DNA of 51,788 nucleotides from Chthoniobacteraceae bacterium (GTDB taxonomy: Bacteria; Verrucomicrobiota; Verrucomicrobiia; Chthoniobacterales; Chthoniobacteraceae), in contig CANJZW010000027.1 in NCBI GenBank assembly GCA_947479475.1, forward strand, positions 1 through 51,788, read 5' to 3'. Below the pieces are notes generated by a model. It made no database searches. It was not told where the DNA came from and saw only the letters and a program-made list of their open reading frames with translations. Positions 16,716 through 25,352 of this stretch are shown here, piece after piece. A program made the translations under genes and the position numbers. Within the stretch, counting starts at the first letter, position 1; every line of letters starts with the position of its first letter.

Positions 16716-18152
16716 GTGAGCACAATCAGGGCGGGTTGGCTGCGGTTTGCCTACTACTTTTCCTGGGTCTTGTTTGGCCTGGGCGGATTGGCAATCAACG
16801 TTGCTTACGCACCGCTCCTGCTTCTTGGAAACCGCGAAAAAATCGGCAGTCACGCGCGACGAGGGATGCGTTGGATGCTGGACTTGTGGCTGCGCTGGAT
16901 GGGTTTTTCAGGAATCGTAAGGGTCACATGGAAAGGTTTTGATGGGCCCCTTCCAGGTGGCGTCGTCTATGTCGCCAACCACCCCACCCTTGTAGACGCC
17001 CCCTTCCTTCTTGCCCGCCTGCCAGATGCCGTTTGCATCTTAAAACCCTCCCTCATGCGAAATCCGCTCATCGGTCCAGCGGTTCTTCTCTGTGGCTACG
17101 TCTCTGGAGACAAAGGCGTCGACCTGATCCGGGATGCCGCCCGCCGGGTGGCCGAGGGCCAATCACTCCTGATTTTTCCTGAGGGCACGCGCACCCGCTC
17201 GGACTCCGCGCTTAACCCGATCAGACCCGGTTTTGCTCTGATCGCCCAGCTAGCTAAAGCGCCCGTGCGAATCATCCGCGTGCGCTCCAGTCAACATATG
17301 GCGCGCAAAGATTGGCCCTGGTGGAGGCTGCCCCCAGTGCCCGGTTGGTTTGAGTTTACGTTGGAAGAGCTAATTCCTGCCGACCGGCTTGGCCAGCCTT
17401 CAGCCCTCACTCAGCAAGTAGGAATCTGGCTGAGCGAACCGCCTGCCCGCCATGACATTCCTCCGCCAGAGCCAGCATTGTCAGCCCTTCTCGCCGCACG
17501 CTTACGCACCTTCTGGCTAGCCAAGCCTCTTGGGGTCACGCTTGGAATGAGCGCCTTTTTTGCGGTCTATTTTGCCATTCTCAAACACCCCATTTTCCCA
17601 GTGTTTATTATGCCTCTGACCGCGTTGGACCAGTGGGTCCCCTTCCAGCCTGGGGCGCTTTTTTTCTACGTTTCTCTTTGGATCTATGTGCCTCTTCTTC
17701 CCTCTCTTTTGAATAAACAAAAGGAACTCATTCGCTACACTTGCGCCGCCTCAACCATGGCGATCCTTGGCCTAGCGTTTTTTCTCTTATGGCCCACGCA
17801 GGCCCCCTCCCCTGAAATTGACTGGTCCCGTTACCCTGCAATGGAGTTTCTTAAATCGGTGGATGGATCGAGCAACGCTTGCCCATCCCTTCACGTGGCC
17901 TTTGCCGTTTTTAACGCGATCGGGTTCCAAAAACTCCTCAGAGAAATGGGAGCCGGCATCCCTCTGCGCCTCCTCAACATTTTTTGGGGAGCCGCAATCG
18001 CTTATTCCACGATGGCGGTCCGACAGCACGTGGCTCTGGATGTTTTGTGCGGAGCCTTGCTGGGATCCTTGTTTGGCGTTTTCACCTTCAAACAGAGCCC
18101 CCCCTCGTCCACGACCACTCTTCAAGAACCCCAGCTCCGGTCACTGACCTGA
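16716..18152 (+). CDS. Fusion of a PlsC-type acyltransferase and a PAP2/IPC-synthase-like membrane domain
   Basis: This 478-residue protein has two catalytic domains. Residues about 1-240 are a 1-acyl-glycerol-3-phosphate-acyltransferase-like domain with NHPTLVD (H89-x4-D94) and FPEGTRTR (154-161). Residues about 260-470 hold around six membrane helices and two of the three PAP2 phosphatase motifs, PSLH (390-393) and H438-x3-D442. The first PAP2 motif (KxxxxxxRP) is not visible, as in the inositol-phosphorylceramide-synthase/PAP2_3 branch. A coupled acyl transfer and head-group phosphate transfer or removal on one lipid is plausible. The gene runs tail to tail over the next minus-strand gene for 65 bp. 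Confidence 0.8.
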   Translation: MSTIRAGWLRFAYYFSWVLFGLGGLAINVAYAPLLLLGNREKIGSHARRGMRWMLDLWLRWMGFSGIVRVTWKGFDGPLPGGVVYVANHPTLVDAPFLLARLPDAVCILKPSLMRNPLIGPAVLLCGYVSGDKGVDLIRDAARRVAEGQSLLIFPEGTRTRSDSALNPIRPGFALIAQLAKAPVRIIRVRSSQHMARKDWPWWRLPPVPGWFEFTLEELIPADRLGQPSALTQQVGIWLSEPPARHDIPPPEPALSALLAARLRTFWLAKPLGVTLGMSAFFAVYFAILKHPIFPVFIMPLTALDQWVPFQPGALFFYVSLWIYVPLLPSLLNKQKELIRYTCAASTMAILGLAFFLLWPTQAPSPEIDWSRYPAMEFLKSVDGSSNACPSLHVAFAVFNAIGFQKLLREMGAGIPLRLLNIFWGAAIAYSTMAVRQHVALDVLCGALLGSLFGVFTFKQSPPSSTTTLQEPQLRSLT

Positions 18153-19398
18153 TACGCGAGGCCAGCGCGTCCCACGCATCCGCCCTCCACTGAGGTTCTC
18201 TGGCCATCGCCGCGGCCGCCAAACCAGCGGCCTCACCCGTGGCCAATGCCGTCCCAATCACCCGAAGCGCTGCGTGTGCCTCGTGGGTGCAGGATAGACA
18301 CCGACCGGCAGCCCACAGATTCGACACGTCTTTGGAGAGGAGCGCCCGAAGCGGCACTTCCATCCAATGGCCATTTTCAGGATAACGCAGCCGGGGGCCG
18401 GTGGCGGTCTCGCGCATTTCGATGGGCCAGGCGGATACACATACCGCATCCGGAAAGGTTGCCCCACCCAGCACATCGGCGGCGCTCAAACGAGACAGCC
18501 CCACCAACCTCGCCCCCTCCCGAATTCCGAGGCGCGCCGGCCATTCCGTGATTTCCGCCCGCCCAAAGCCGGGAATATCCCGCCGTAAAAAGCCAGTGAA
18601 CTCCCGGGCCAATTCACAGGCGTCTGCGTGCAGCTCAGAGAGCAAACCCTCGTTGGAGGGATCGTATTCTCCTCCCTGGGCGTCCAGATCTAGAGTCACA
18701 CGCACCTGTTCTGGAAAATAGGTTGGCCGCACCGCCGCACCCGCCAGTGCAGGCCTCAAGAAGCCCTCCCGAATGGCTGCGCGCAGGGCGCCCACGAGGC
18801 GCAGTCTTTTGACCTCTTCCAAAGCCTCCGGCGCGACTTTTGAAATTCCAAAAATGAAAGCAGGCCGCTGCAATTGACTGCCAGGAACACACTCGGTTTC
18901 GGCCCCAGTGGCTTTTGCCAAGGACGCGTCGCCTGAGGTATCCACAAAAACACGTCCCTCCACAGTCTCTCCCGAAGCCCCGAAGGTGACGCTCTCGACA
19001 CGACCGTTCCGAACCAGAGCCGATTGGACAGGGGAGTCCCTCCATACCGTCAACCGTGACTCACTGGCCGTTAATTCCTCACAGACCCTGGCAAACACGG
19101 CAGGCTCCTGTAGCAGGACATCCAGGCGCCCCATACGCAGGGGGCCGCAGGCACCTCCTGCCGCTACCAGTTGACGCGCAAACTCCAAGGCAAAACCCCC
19201 GTTCGCAAGCCGCGGCTTACCCCCATCGGAAATTTTGAACAAACCGCAGATGCTATGCACAAGAGCATGTGTCACATTCCCCCCCAGCTTGAGGGACCGC
19301 TCCAAAAGCAGGGTGCTGCAGCCGGCTCTCGCCGCCCCCAACGCAGCGGCCACTCCCGCGGACCCGCCCCCCACAACCACGACATCAAACTTTTTCAT
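18088..19398 (-). CDS. FAD-dependent oxidoreductase (FAD_oxidored-like)
   Basis: This 436-residue flavoprotein has the dinucleotide-binding motif VVVGGGSAGVAAA (GGGSAG at 9-14), an acidic ribose-binding end to the second strand (LLLERS), a VFVDTSGDA segment and a C-terminal LWAAGRCLSC. This order is typical of the FAD_oxidored (pfam12831) family, which includes dehydrogenases and desaturases of uncertain substrate. It is the only minus-strand gene in the first half of the cluster. Its last 65 bp lie antisense to the end of the PlsC-PAP2 gene. It is divergent from the glycosyltransferase (242 bp between starts), so a shared promoter region is likely. A redox role in tailoring the cluster product is inferred from position. 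Confidence 0.75.
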   Translation of the reverse strand: MKKFDVVVVGGGSAGVAAALGAARAGCSTLLLERSLKLGGNVTHALVHSICGLFKISDGGKPRLANGGFALEFARQLVAAGGACGPLRMGRLDVLLQEPAVFARVCEELTASESRLTVWRDSPVQSALVRNGRVESVTFGASGETVEGRVFVDTSGDASLAKATGAETECVPGSQLQRPAFIFGISKVAPEALEEVKRLRLVGALRAAIREGFLRPALAGAAVRPTYFPEQVRVTLDLDAQGGEYDPSNEGLLSELHADACELAREFTGFLRRDIPGFGRAEITEWPARLGIREGARLVGLSRLSAADVLGGATFPDAVCVSAWPIEMRETATGPRLRYPENGHWMEVPLRALLSKDVSNLWAAGRCLSCTHEAHAALRVIGTALATGEAAGLAAAAMAREPQWRADAWDALASRIRSVTGAGVLEEWSWTRGGSV

Positions 19399-19640
19399 CT
19401 CTGCATACAGACAGTTTTGCCCTCGGGTAGATTCTGCGCTTTGCTAGCCACGGTTTCACTAAGCAAATGATCTTTCCTCCCCATGTCTGCCTCTTGTCCT
19501 GACATGCAAAACGTCTTGAGACAAATCCCTGCCCCGGACAGCTACGGCGCCCTTCCTCAAATTGAGCAAAAGCGGTCCCTTTTCGCAGGATGCCCGGCTC
19601 CCTCTGCCCGCCCAAAACAGGCCCCGCTTTAACCACAGCC

Positions 19641-20423
19641 ATGGATCACTCCCGTCTGCCCTGCGCCACCCATTGCGTTATCATCCCCAGCTACAATTCA
19701 GGACCTCTACTCGATCCGACACTACGCGCAACGCTCGCACACTGGGCGCCAATCTTTCTGGTCGTCGACGGCTCCACCGACGACAGCGACCGGTGCGCCG
19801 ATATTTTGCGCGCTGAGGGGGCGCCCCTGGAAGTGCTGCGCCTCGCAAAAAACCAAGGCAAAGGGGGCGCGGTCCTTGCGGCACTCAAGCTCGCTTATTC
19901 CAAAGGTCTCACCCACGCCATCATCTTTGACTCGGACGGCCAGCACGAGGCCCCGGATATCCCCAGAATGATCGCCCTGTCCAAGAAACATCCCGAAGCC
20001 ATGATTTTGGGGGTGCCTATCTTTGCCAAAGATGCACCCGCATTGCGGGTCAAAGGCCGTTGCGTAGGCAATTGGTGGACAAACTTTGAGACGCTTTGGG
20101 GCGGTATTGAGGATTCGCTCTTCGGATTCCGGCTCTACCCAGTCGCGGAGGCAATCGCCGTCCTCGACTCGATCCGAGGGGGGCGGCGATTTGATTTTGA
20201 AACACAACTCGCCGTGCGGCTGTACTGGAGAGGGGTTCCCGCCCTCAGTTTCCCCTCGAAGGTCACTTATCCGCTCAAAACCAGCGGCGGAGTCTCCCAT
20301 TTCAAATATTTGAGGGACAACGTCCTTTTGTTTTGGACGCACTTTAAACTAAGCCTGCGCGCGGTCTTTCTGTTTCCGCGGCTTGTGCAACTACGGATCA
20401 AAAACCGGGCTTATCGCTCATGA
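19641..20423 (+). CDS. Family 2 glycosyltransferase (dolichyl-phosphate-sugar-synthase-like)
   Basis: This 260-residue GT-A protein opens with VIIPSYNS (13-20), has VVDGSTDDS (41-49), and carries the metal/nucleotide-sugar motif DSD at 97-99 (IFDSDGQH). No membrane domain follows, apart from a basic hydrophobic C-terminus (HFKLSLRAVFLFPRL) that may touch the membrane. The ATG at 19641 puts the first beta strand right after a short leader; an upstream in-frame extension is Pro-rich and not homologous. ATGA overlap (20420-20423) couples it to the NodB deacetylase. Transfer of a sugar to the cluster lipid is the inferred role. GT2 genes also occur in aryl-polyene and flexirubin loci. Confidence 0.85.
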   Translation: MDHSRLPCATHCVIIPSYNSGPLLDPTLRATLAHWAPIFLVVDGSTDDSDRCADILRAEGAPLEVLRLAKNQGKGGAVLAALKLAYSKGLTHAIIFDSDGQHEAPDIPRMIALSKKHPEAMILGVPIFAKDAPALRVKGRCVGNWWTNFETLWGGIEDSLFGFRLYPVAEAIAVLDSIRGGRRFDFETQLAVRLYWRGVPALSFPSKVTYPLKTSGGVSHFKYLRDNVLLFWTHFKLSLRAVFLFPRLVQLRIKNRAYRS

Positions 20424-21220
20424 TTCCCGCACCCCCACCGCTGCGCAGGGCGGCCACCCAAGTTTTTAGCGGCACTCTGGCCGCCTCCGCCTTGGTTACG
20501 GCCTACACCGGCTTACCCTCGGCGGCTATTCCTCTAGCGCTGGGAGCCGCCGGAGTTTTTCTGACTCCCACTTTACTCAAAAACTGTGCTTGGTACGGGC
20601 CCGTTCTGAAAACCTTCCCCACCTCGGATCGGGAAGTGTGGCTCACCATTGACGACGGGCCCGATCCTCGGCAAACCCCTTACGTCCTCGATGTCCTGGC
20701 CAAGCACGGAGCCAAGGCCACCTTTTTTGCCATCGGCAGCAAGATCCTCCAATCTCCAGAGCTAGCCCAACGCATTGTAGCCGAGGGGCATTCTCTGCAG
20801 AACCACACGTTCCTCCATCCAGAACGGTCTTTCTGGGCCGCAGGCCCCAGCCGCGCTCGCAAAGAATTGGAAACCTGCAGTCGTGCTATTTTCCAAACAA
20901 CAGGGGCCACCGCCACCCAGTTCCGAGCTCCGGTTGGGTTCGCCAATCCCTTCGTACACGCAGCGGCGGCGGAACAAAAACTCACTTTTATTGGATGGTC
21001 GAGCACCGGTTACGATGGGGTCGCCCACAACCCGGAGGCCGTGCTCGAGAAAATCATGGCTTCCGTGCGGCCGGGCGGCATTATTTTATGCCACGACAGT
21101 CATCTCGGATCACTGGTGCCAAAAGGGCGGGCAAACACGCTCGACGGCCTCCTGGTTCGACTCAAATTCGAAGGCTATGAATGCAGTGTTCCGCTGAATC
21201 TGGAAGCCTTGTCCATCTAG
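20420..21220 (+). CDS. NodB-type polysaccharide deacetylase (CE4)
   Basis: This 266-residue CE4-family hydrolase is complete in its motifs: TIDDGPD (76-82, catalytic base D78 and metal D79), H129-x3-H133 (NHTFLHP), RAP (169-171) and the late ILCHDSH histidine (H225). Two hydrophobic stretches near the N-terminus (about 15-50) suggest a membrane anchor. These enzymes remove N- or O-acetyl groups from sugars in a metal-dependent reaction. It overlaps the glycosyltransferase by four bases, so sugar addition followed by deacetylation (for example GlcNAc to GlcN on a lipid) is a reasonable inference. An ACP follows after 114 bp. Confidence 0.88.
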   Translation: MIPAPPPLRRAATQVFSGTLAASALVTAYTGLPSAAIPLALGAAGVFLTPTLLKNCAWYGPVLKTFPTSDREVWLTIDDGPDPRQTPYVLDVLAKHGAKATFFAIGSKILQSPELAQRIVAEGHSLQNHTFLHPERSFWAAGPSRARKELETCSRAIFQTTGATATQFRAPVGFANPFVHAAAAEQKLTFIGWSSTGYDGVAHNPEAVLEKIMASVRPGGIILCHDSHLGSLVPKGRANTLDGLLVRLKFEGYECSVPLNLEALSI

Positions 21221-21334
21221 CCAATCTAACCCCGCGGGAACTCCCAATATTTTGTCCCTCCACGCGCCAAATCCTTTCCATTCTCCGCCCACGAGTTACT
21301 ATTCCCGTCCCCTTTCTCTGTAAAGCCTCACCTC

Positions 21335-21616
21335 ATGGATCCCACAAAAGAAGTCTCGATCGAACTGCTCAAAGGTCTGCTTTTCGAGAACACGATGATC
21401 AAAGTTGATCCCCAATCTATCAGTGAGGAGACTATTTTATTTGGCGAAGAAGGTATCGGTCTCGATTCCCTCGACGCCCTCCAAATGATCGTCGCGGTTG
21501 AAAAACGTTTCGGTATTGAAATCAAAGATCCCACGATGGCGAGAGATGCCCTCCAAAGTTTGAAGGTGTTGCGCGACTGGATCCAACTCCGCTTGCTCTC
21601 AAGCCCTGCCTCCTAG
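21335..21616 (+). CDS. Acyl carrier protein
   Basis: This 93-residue protein is a normal-size ACP with the phosphopantetheine attachment serine S45 in IGLDSLDALQ, surrounded by the usual acidic helix-2 residues. The sequence FGEEGIGLDSLD resembles ACPs of aryl-polyene and type II polyketide loci more than the housekeeping AcpP, where DSL is preceded by LGAD. It heads a tight run of acyltransferase, dehydratase and two ketosynthase genes, so it is the likely carrier of the elongating chain. The 114-bp gap before it may hold an internal promoter. Confidence 0.88.
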   Translation: MDPTKEVSIELLKGLLFENTMIKVDPQSISEETILFGEEGIGLDSLDALQMIVAVEKRFGIEIKDPTMARDALQSLKVLRDWIQLRLLSSPAS

Positions 21617-21629
21617 GCTTCATGCCAAA

Positions 21630-22607
21630 ATGCCCGCTTTTGTCGTCCTGACTTTAGTTTTTTGCGGGGTGTTGGGTGCTCGCCTCCTCTTTCTGCGCAG
21701 GCAAAGCGACTACAAAAACGCCGCCTTTTACAAAGTCCTCTACACGCCTGTCGGCTTCCAGTTGGCCATCTTTGGACGCAGGCTGTTTGGCCGCTGGATT
21801 AGTGAACGGTTTTGCGAACTCTCGGGCCTTGCCTACGCCCTCACCCATGCCGAAACCCTAGCGGCCATTCGAAACAACATGGCGATGCTGGACCCGACGA
21901 GGGCCTCCAAAACCCACGCCATCCGAAACTGCATCACCCAAGGGTATAACTTCCTCGAATTTGCGGAGCTGTGGCTCAAAAAAAAGGGCGAACTCCATCG
22001 CATGATCGGCGAGCAAATCGGCTTGGAGGAACTCCAAAAAGCCCGCGCCCAAGGAAAAGGCTGTATTCTGGTCACCGGGCATCTGGGCTTTTTTGAACTT
22101 GGGGGTCCCCTGATGGCGGAGCTCGGCTTTCCCATGGTGACACTCACCCTCCCCGAACCCTCCGAGGCGCTGACCCAATGGCGCGCCGAATTCCGGTTGC
22201 GCTGGGGCGTACGCACGCTGGTCGTGGGCGGAGACGCTTTTTCCGCTGTGGAAATCACTCGGGAGCTAAGAGCTGGAACCTTTGTAGCGCTCCTGGCCGA
22301 CCGTCCTTTCAATGAACACACCGTTCCCATCCCGCTGCCCCATGGAGAAATTTTGTTCTCCACAGCTCCGGTGATGGTTGCGCTACTCTCGGGCGCTCCC
22401 ATCATTCCCGTGGGCCTGACGCTTCAAGCGGATGGAAAACACAGGGTGGAAGCGCGGCCCATGATCACCCCTCAATGGCTTCCAGAAGGGAGGGAGGCCA
22501 CCCTTCATCACTTCACCCAAAAACTCGCCCAGGAACTCACGCCGATGTTTGTGAAGGCACCTGAACAGTGGCACCATTTTTCGGACCTCGCCGTATCCCG
22601 TCCATGA
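21630..22607 (+). CDS. LpxL/HtrB-like lipid acyltransferase
   Basis: This 325-residue protein starts with one membrane helix (about 3-22) and contains the catalytic TGHLGFFE box (H151-x4-E156). It also has the LADRPF segment and the downstream PIIPVGL strand typical of the lipid A late-acyltransferase family. Family members use acyl-ACP to acylate lipid A; relatives such as ApeD/ApeL-type proteins occur in aryl-polyene clusters. It lies 13 bp after the ACP and overlaps the dehydratase by four bases (ATGA 22604-22607). Attachment of the cluster acyl chain to a membrane lipid is the inferred role. The ATG at 21630 is used; a second ATG at 21622 is out of frame. Confidence 0.85.
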   Translation: MPAFVVLTLVFCGVLGARLLFLRRQSDYKNAAFYKVLYTPVGFQLAIFGRRLFGRWISERFCELSGLAYALTHAETLAAIRNNMAMLDPTRASKTHAIRNCITQGYNFLEFAELWLKKKGELHRMIGEQIGLEELQKARAQGKGCILVTGHLGFFELGGPLMAELGFPMVTLTLPEPSEALTQWRAEFRLRWGVRTLVVGGDAFSAVEITRELRAGTFVALLADRPFNEHTVPIPLPHGEILFSTAPVMVALLSGAPIIPVGLTLQADGKHRVEARPMITPQWLPEGREATLHHFTQKLAQELTPMFVKAPEQWHHFSDLAVSRP

Positions 22608-23041
22608 TCACCCCACAGGCATACACCCCGCACGGTCCAAGCTTCCGCTTCGTCGACCACTTTGAACAGGCCGCGGACGGGCAGCGGGCCGTGGCGCACT
22701 TTCACTTAGATCCGGGCCTTTGGTTTTTCAGGGATCATTTCCCCGGAAACCCGCTTATGCCCGCGGCCCTGCTTTTGGAAAGTGCAGCCCAGGCCGCAGG
22801 GATCCTCTGGATGTCTCGCGCGGCCGAAGGCTCCGAGGCCGCTCCCTCCACGCCCCTTTTTGTCGCAGGCGTGGATGCCATGCGTGTTCTAGGACCGGCG
22901 CATCCTGGAGATACGCTGCGAACTACGGTGACGCTTTTGAAAGAGTTCGGCACCCTAGCGCAATTTGAGGTCGAAACCACCAATGCGGCCGGCGTCGTCT
23001 TTCGCAGCCGATTGACCTTGAGCCGCCAATTGAAGGGCTGA
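22604..23041 (+). CDS. FabZ-like 3-hydroxyacyl-ACP dehydratase
   Basis: This 145-residue protein has a single hot-dog fold with the dehydratase signature DHFPGNPLMPAALLLESAAQ (H45 and E59 as catalytic pair, in the FabA/FabZ pattern HFPG-x-P-x-x-P). The length fits FabZ (about 140-150). It would remove water from 3-hydroxyacyl-ACP to give the trans-2-enoyl form, as required for a polyene. It is the only dehydratase seen in the cluster. The ATG overlaps the previous stop by four bases; an upstream in-frame start inside that gene is not needed. Confidence 0.88.
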   Translation: MITPQAYTPHGPSFRFVDHFEQAADGQRAVAHFHLDPGLWFFRDHFPGNPLMPAALLLESAAQAAGILWMSRAAEGSEAAPSTPLFVAGVDAMRVLGPAHPGDTLRTTVTLLKEFGTLAQFEVETTNAAGVVFRSRLTLSRQLKG

Positions 23042-23073
23042 AGCTCCGAAGTGCCCGATTGAACTTCAAGAAC

Positions 23074-24309
23074 ATGCCATCGCCTTCACCAGAGCGTCTC
23101 GCAATCACAGGATGGGGGAGCGTGTCCGCTCTCGGAGAGGACACCGCCTCGACTTGGATCCGGCTTATTCGTGGGGATCACGTTCGGGGGCCGATCCACA
23201 ATTTCCCCGTGGAAGGCTGCCGTGTCACCGAAGGAGCCGAGGCACCGCTTCCACCCCTCGACTGGCTTGCCCCCAAGGAGGTGCGGCGATTGGGAAGAGC
23301 TTCCCGACTGGCCCTGCCGGCGGCCCGCGAAGCACTCGGGCACGCGGGGCTTCTCAACGCACACGGGCGGTGCACTCTGCCTGAACTGGAAATGAGTTTG
23401 AGCACCACCGCCTGCAGCATGGAGCGGATCGAGGCCTTTGTGCGCCAAGTCTGGGCGGCCCCGGCATCGCATCGTCACAAAAAACAGTTGCTACGGGTGG
23501 CTACGTATCAATCCCAACAGCAGGTCAAAGACCTCCAAACCCACCTCAACTTCAGCGGGTCTGCCACACTCATCTCAAACGCCTGTGCGGGCGGCGCAAA
23601 CGCGATTGGCCACGCCTCGGACCTGATCCGCTCGGGCTTGGCGGACATCGTTCTCACCGGCGGCTACGATCCGCTCTGCGAACTCGTCTTCTGCGGCTTC
23701 GACAGCCTTCAGTCCCTCGCCCCCGAGCACTGCCGGCCCTTCGACCGCCAAAGAAACGGACTCATGCTTGGAGAAGGCGCTGGATTTCTGGTGCTCGAAA
23801 GTGAGACCCACGCCACGCGCAGGGGCGCTCCAATCCGCGGCTTTCTCGCCGGATACGGCCACAGCACGGACACCTTCCACTTGACCCAACCGGCCGCAGA
23901 CGGAGCCCCCCTCGAGCGGGCGATCCATGCAGCGCTGCAACGCGCCCGCATGAAACCGGAGGAGGTCGGCTACATCAACGCACACGGAACAGGCACCCCC
24001 TTTAACGACAGGGCAGAGGCAAACGCCTTCAGCCGCGTCTTCGGGGAGGAGCTCTCCGAAATCAAACTCAGTTCTACCAAGGCGGCCATTGGTCATACCT
24101 TGGGGGCGGCCGGAAGCCTCGAAGCCATCTTTTGTCTGCAGGCCCTGAACGACGGACACATCCCGCCCCAACTCCACACTAACGACCCGGAACCCCTCGT
24201 CGCATCGAGCCTGGCCAAACCTGGCGACAAGATGGCCCGCAAAGTGGCCCTGAGTGTGAACCTCGGCTTTGGAGGCTCCAATGCGGCCCTCCTTTTCACA
24301 ACCCCATGA
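23074..24309 (+). CDS. Beta-ketoacyl-ACP synthase, elongating type (ApeO-like)
   Basis: This 411-residue ketosynthase has an intact Cys-His-His site: C171 in SNACAGGANA, H304 in NAHGTGT, K336 and H341 in STKAAIGHTLGAAG, and FGGSNAA at the C-terminus. It overlaps the next gene, which encodes a shorter ketosynthase-fold protein, by four bases. This gene order matches a KS/chain-length-factor pair, as in type II polyketide systems and the ApeO-ApeC heterodimer of aryl-polyene biosynthesis. It is likely the iterative elongating enzyme of this cluster. The ATG at 23074 is preferred over an in-frame TTG at 23059 because it directly precedes the first beta strand. Confidence 0.9.
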   Translation: MPSPSPERLAITGWGSVSALGEDTASTWIRLIRGDHVRGPIHNFPVEGCRVTEGAEAPLPPLDWLAPKEVRRLGRASRLALPAAREALGHAGLLNAHGRCTLPELEMSLSTTACSMERIEAFVRQVWAAPASHRHKKQLLRVATYQSQQQVKDLQTHLNFSGSATLISNACAGGANAIGHASDLIRSGLADIVLTGGYDPLCELVFCGFDSLQSLAPEHCRPFDRQRNGLMLGEGAGFLVLESETHATRRGAPIRGFLAGYGHSTDTFHLTQPAADGAPLERAIHAALQRARMKPEEVGYINAHGTGTPFNDRAEANAFSRVFGEELSEIKLSSTKAAIGHTLGAAGSLEAIFCLQALNDGHIPPQLHTNDPEPLVASSLAKPGDKMARKVALSVNLGFGGSNAALLFTTP

Positions 24310-25319
24310 ACACCGCCTTTTCCATCCTCTCCTGGGGGGTTGTCTCGCCTGGTGGAACCGGCGTTGAATCCCTCTCCAATCCAGCCTTCTGGCCCAAAAC
24401 CTCGGTTCCCGAAAACGCCACCCCAGCCAGGGAGCATCCTGTGGCTTATATCGCTCCGGATAAACTGCCAGACAGATGGCGACTGCGCCCCAGATTCCGC
24501 AGGGCGAGCCCCATCTCTCACTTCATGGTGGAAGCCGCGGCCCAAGCCCTGGAACCCCACCCTGAAATCAACCGCTCCCGGTTGGGAATGATCTGCGCCA
24601 CAAGCGTGGGCTGCTCCCTCTATTCAGTGCGCTTTTACCGCCAATTTCAAAAAGAAGGACGCCGGTTCGCCAGTCCCGTCCTATTTCCGGAGACTGTCAC
24701 CAACAGCCCCCTCAGCCACCTGGCTTCCGAGTTAAATGTGGGCGGCCCCGTTTACTCACAAATCGGCGATAAATCCTGCTGGAGTAATGCCCTGCGCACC
24801 GCTGCCTGCTGGCTTCAAAACGAGGATGCCGACTACGTTCTTGTCATCGGCGCCGAAGAATTCGAACCCCACGAACTGGACGCCTTCCACGCCATGCGCT
24901 GGCTGGGAAAATCCTACACCCGTCCCTTCGCCGAAGGCGCTGGTGCCGTCTTGCTCGCCAGGGCGCCCCATCCAAACACCCCAAAACTGACCGAAATCGC
25001 AGACGGCTTTTGCTTCCACTCCATCCGCGCGGGGGTGGAGACCGCCAAAAAGTGCTTGGACAAGTTCCCTCCGCAAATTCCAGTGTGCGACTCCGCCGCC
25101 GGTTGGATCGAGACCGTCGCCAAAAAGGCCCTCTTCGGGCGCCCGACCTTTGCCCCGCTCCCGAATCTGGCCCATGAAGCCTACTGCGCTTCCTGCTCTT
25201 GGGACACCATTCGAGCCGCAGACTATCTGAGCACCCATCCCAAAGAGGCCCTGCTCGTTCCCTATTGGGGCCTTTCCTTGCAAATCGGGGCAGCCCTTCT
25301 CACAGGCGCAGAATTCTAG
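24306..25319 (+). CDS. Degenerate ketosynthase, chain-length-factor-like (ApeC-like)
   Basis: This 337-residue thiolase-fold protein is about 80 residues shorter than a normal KAS. A cysteine is kept at the active-site region (GDKSCWSNAL) and IGAEEFEP and FAEGAGAVLL follow as in KAS enzymes. However, the NAHGT and KGxxGH histidine motifs are gone, replaced by PVCDSAAGW and LPNLAHEA. It is therefore unlikely to condense on its own. In aryl-polyene clusters ApeC is such a partner of the active ApeO. The four-base overlap with the complete ketosynthase supports a 1:1 heterodimer that sets chain length. It converges on the AMP-ligase gene with 33 bp between stops. Confidence 0.8.
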   Translation: MNTAFSILSWGVVSPGGTGVESLSNPAFWPKTSVPENATPAREHPVAYIAPDKLPDRWRLRPRFRRASPISHFMVEAAAQALEPHPEINRSRLGMICATSVGCSLYSVRFYRQFQKEGRRFASPVLFPETVTNSPLSHLASELNVGGPVYSQIGDKSCWSNALRTAACWLQNEDADYVLVIGAEEFEPHELDAFHAMRWLGKSYTRPFAEGAGAVLLARAPHPNTPKLTEIADGFCFHSIRAGVETAKKCLDKFPPQIPVCDSAAGWIETVAKKALFGRPTFAPLPNLAHEAYCASCSWDTIRAADYLSTHPKEALLVPYWGLSLQIGAALLTGAEF

Positions 25320-25352
25320 CCCTGCCCGTCCGCGTATCGGCGCGAAGCAAGC

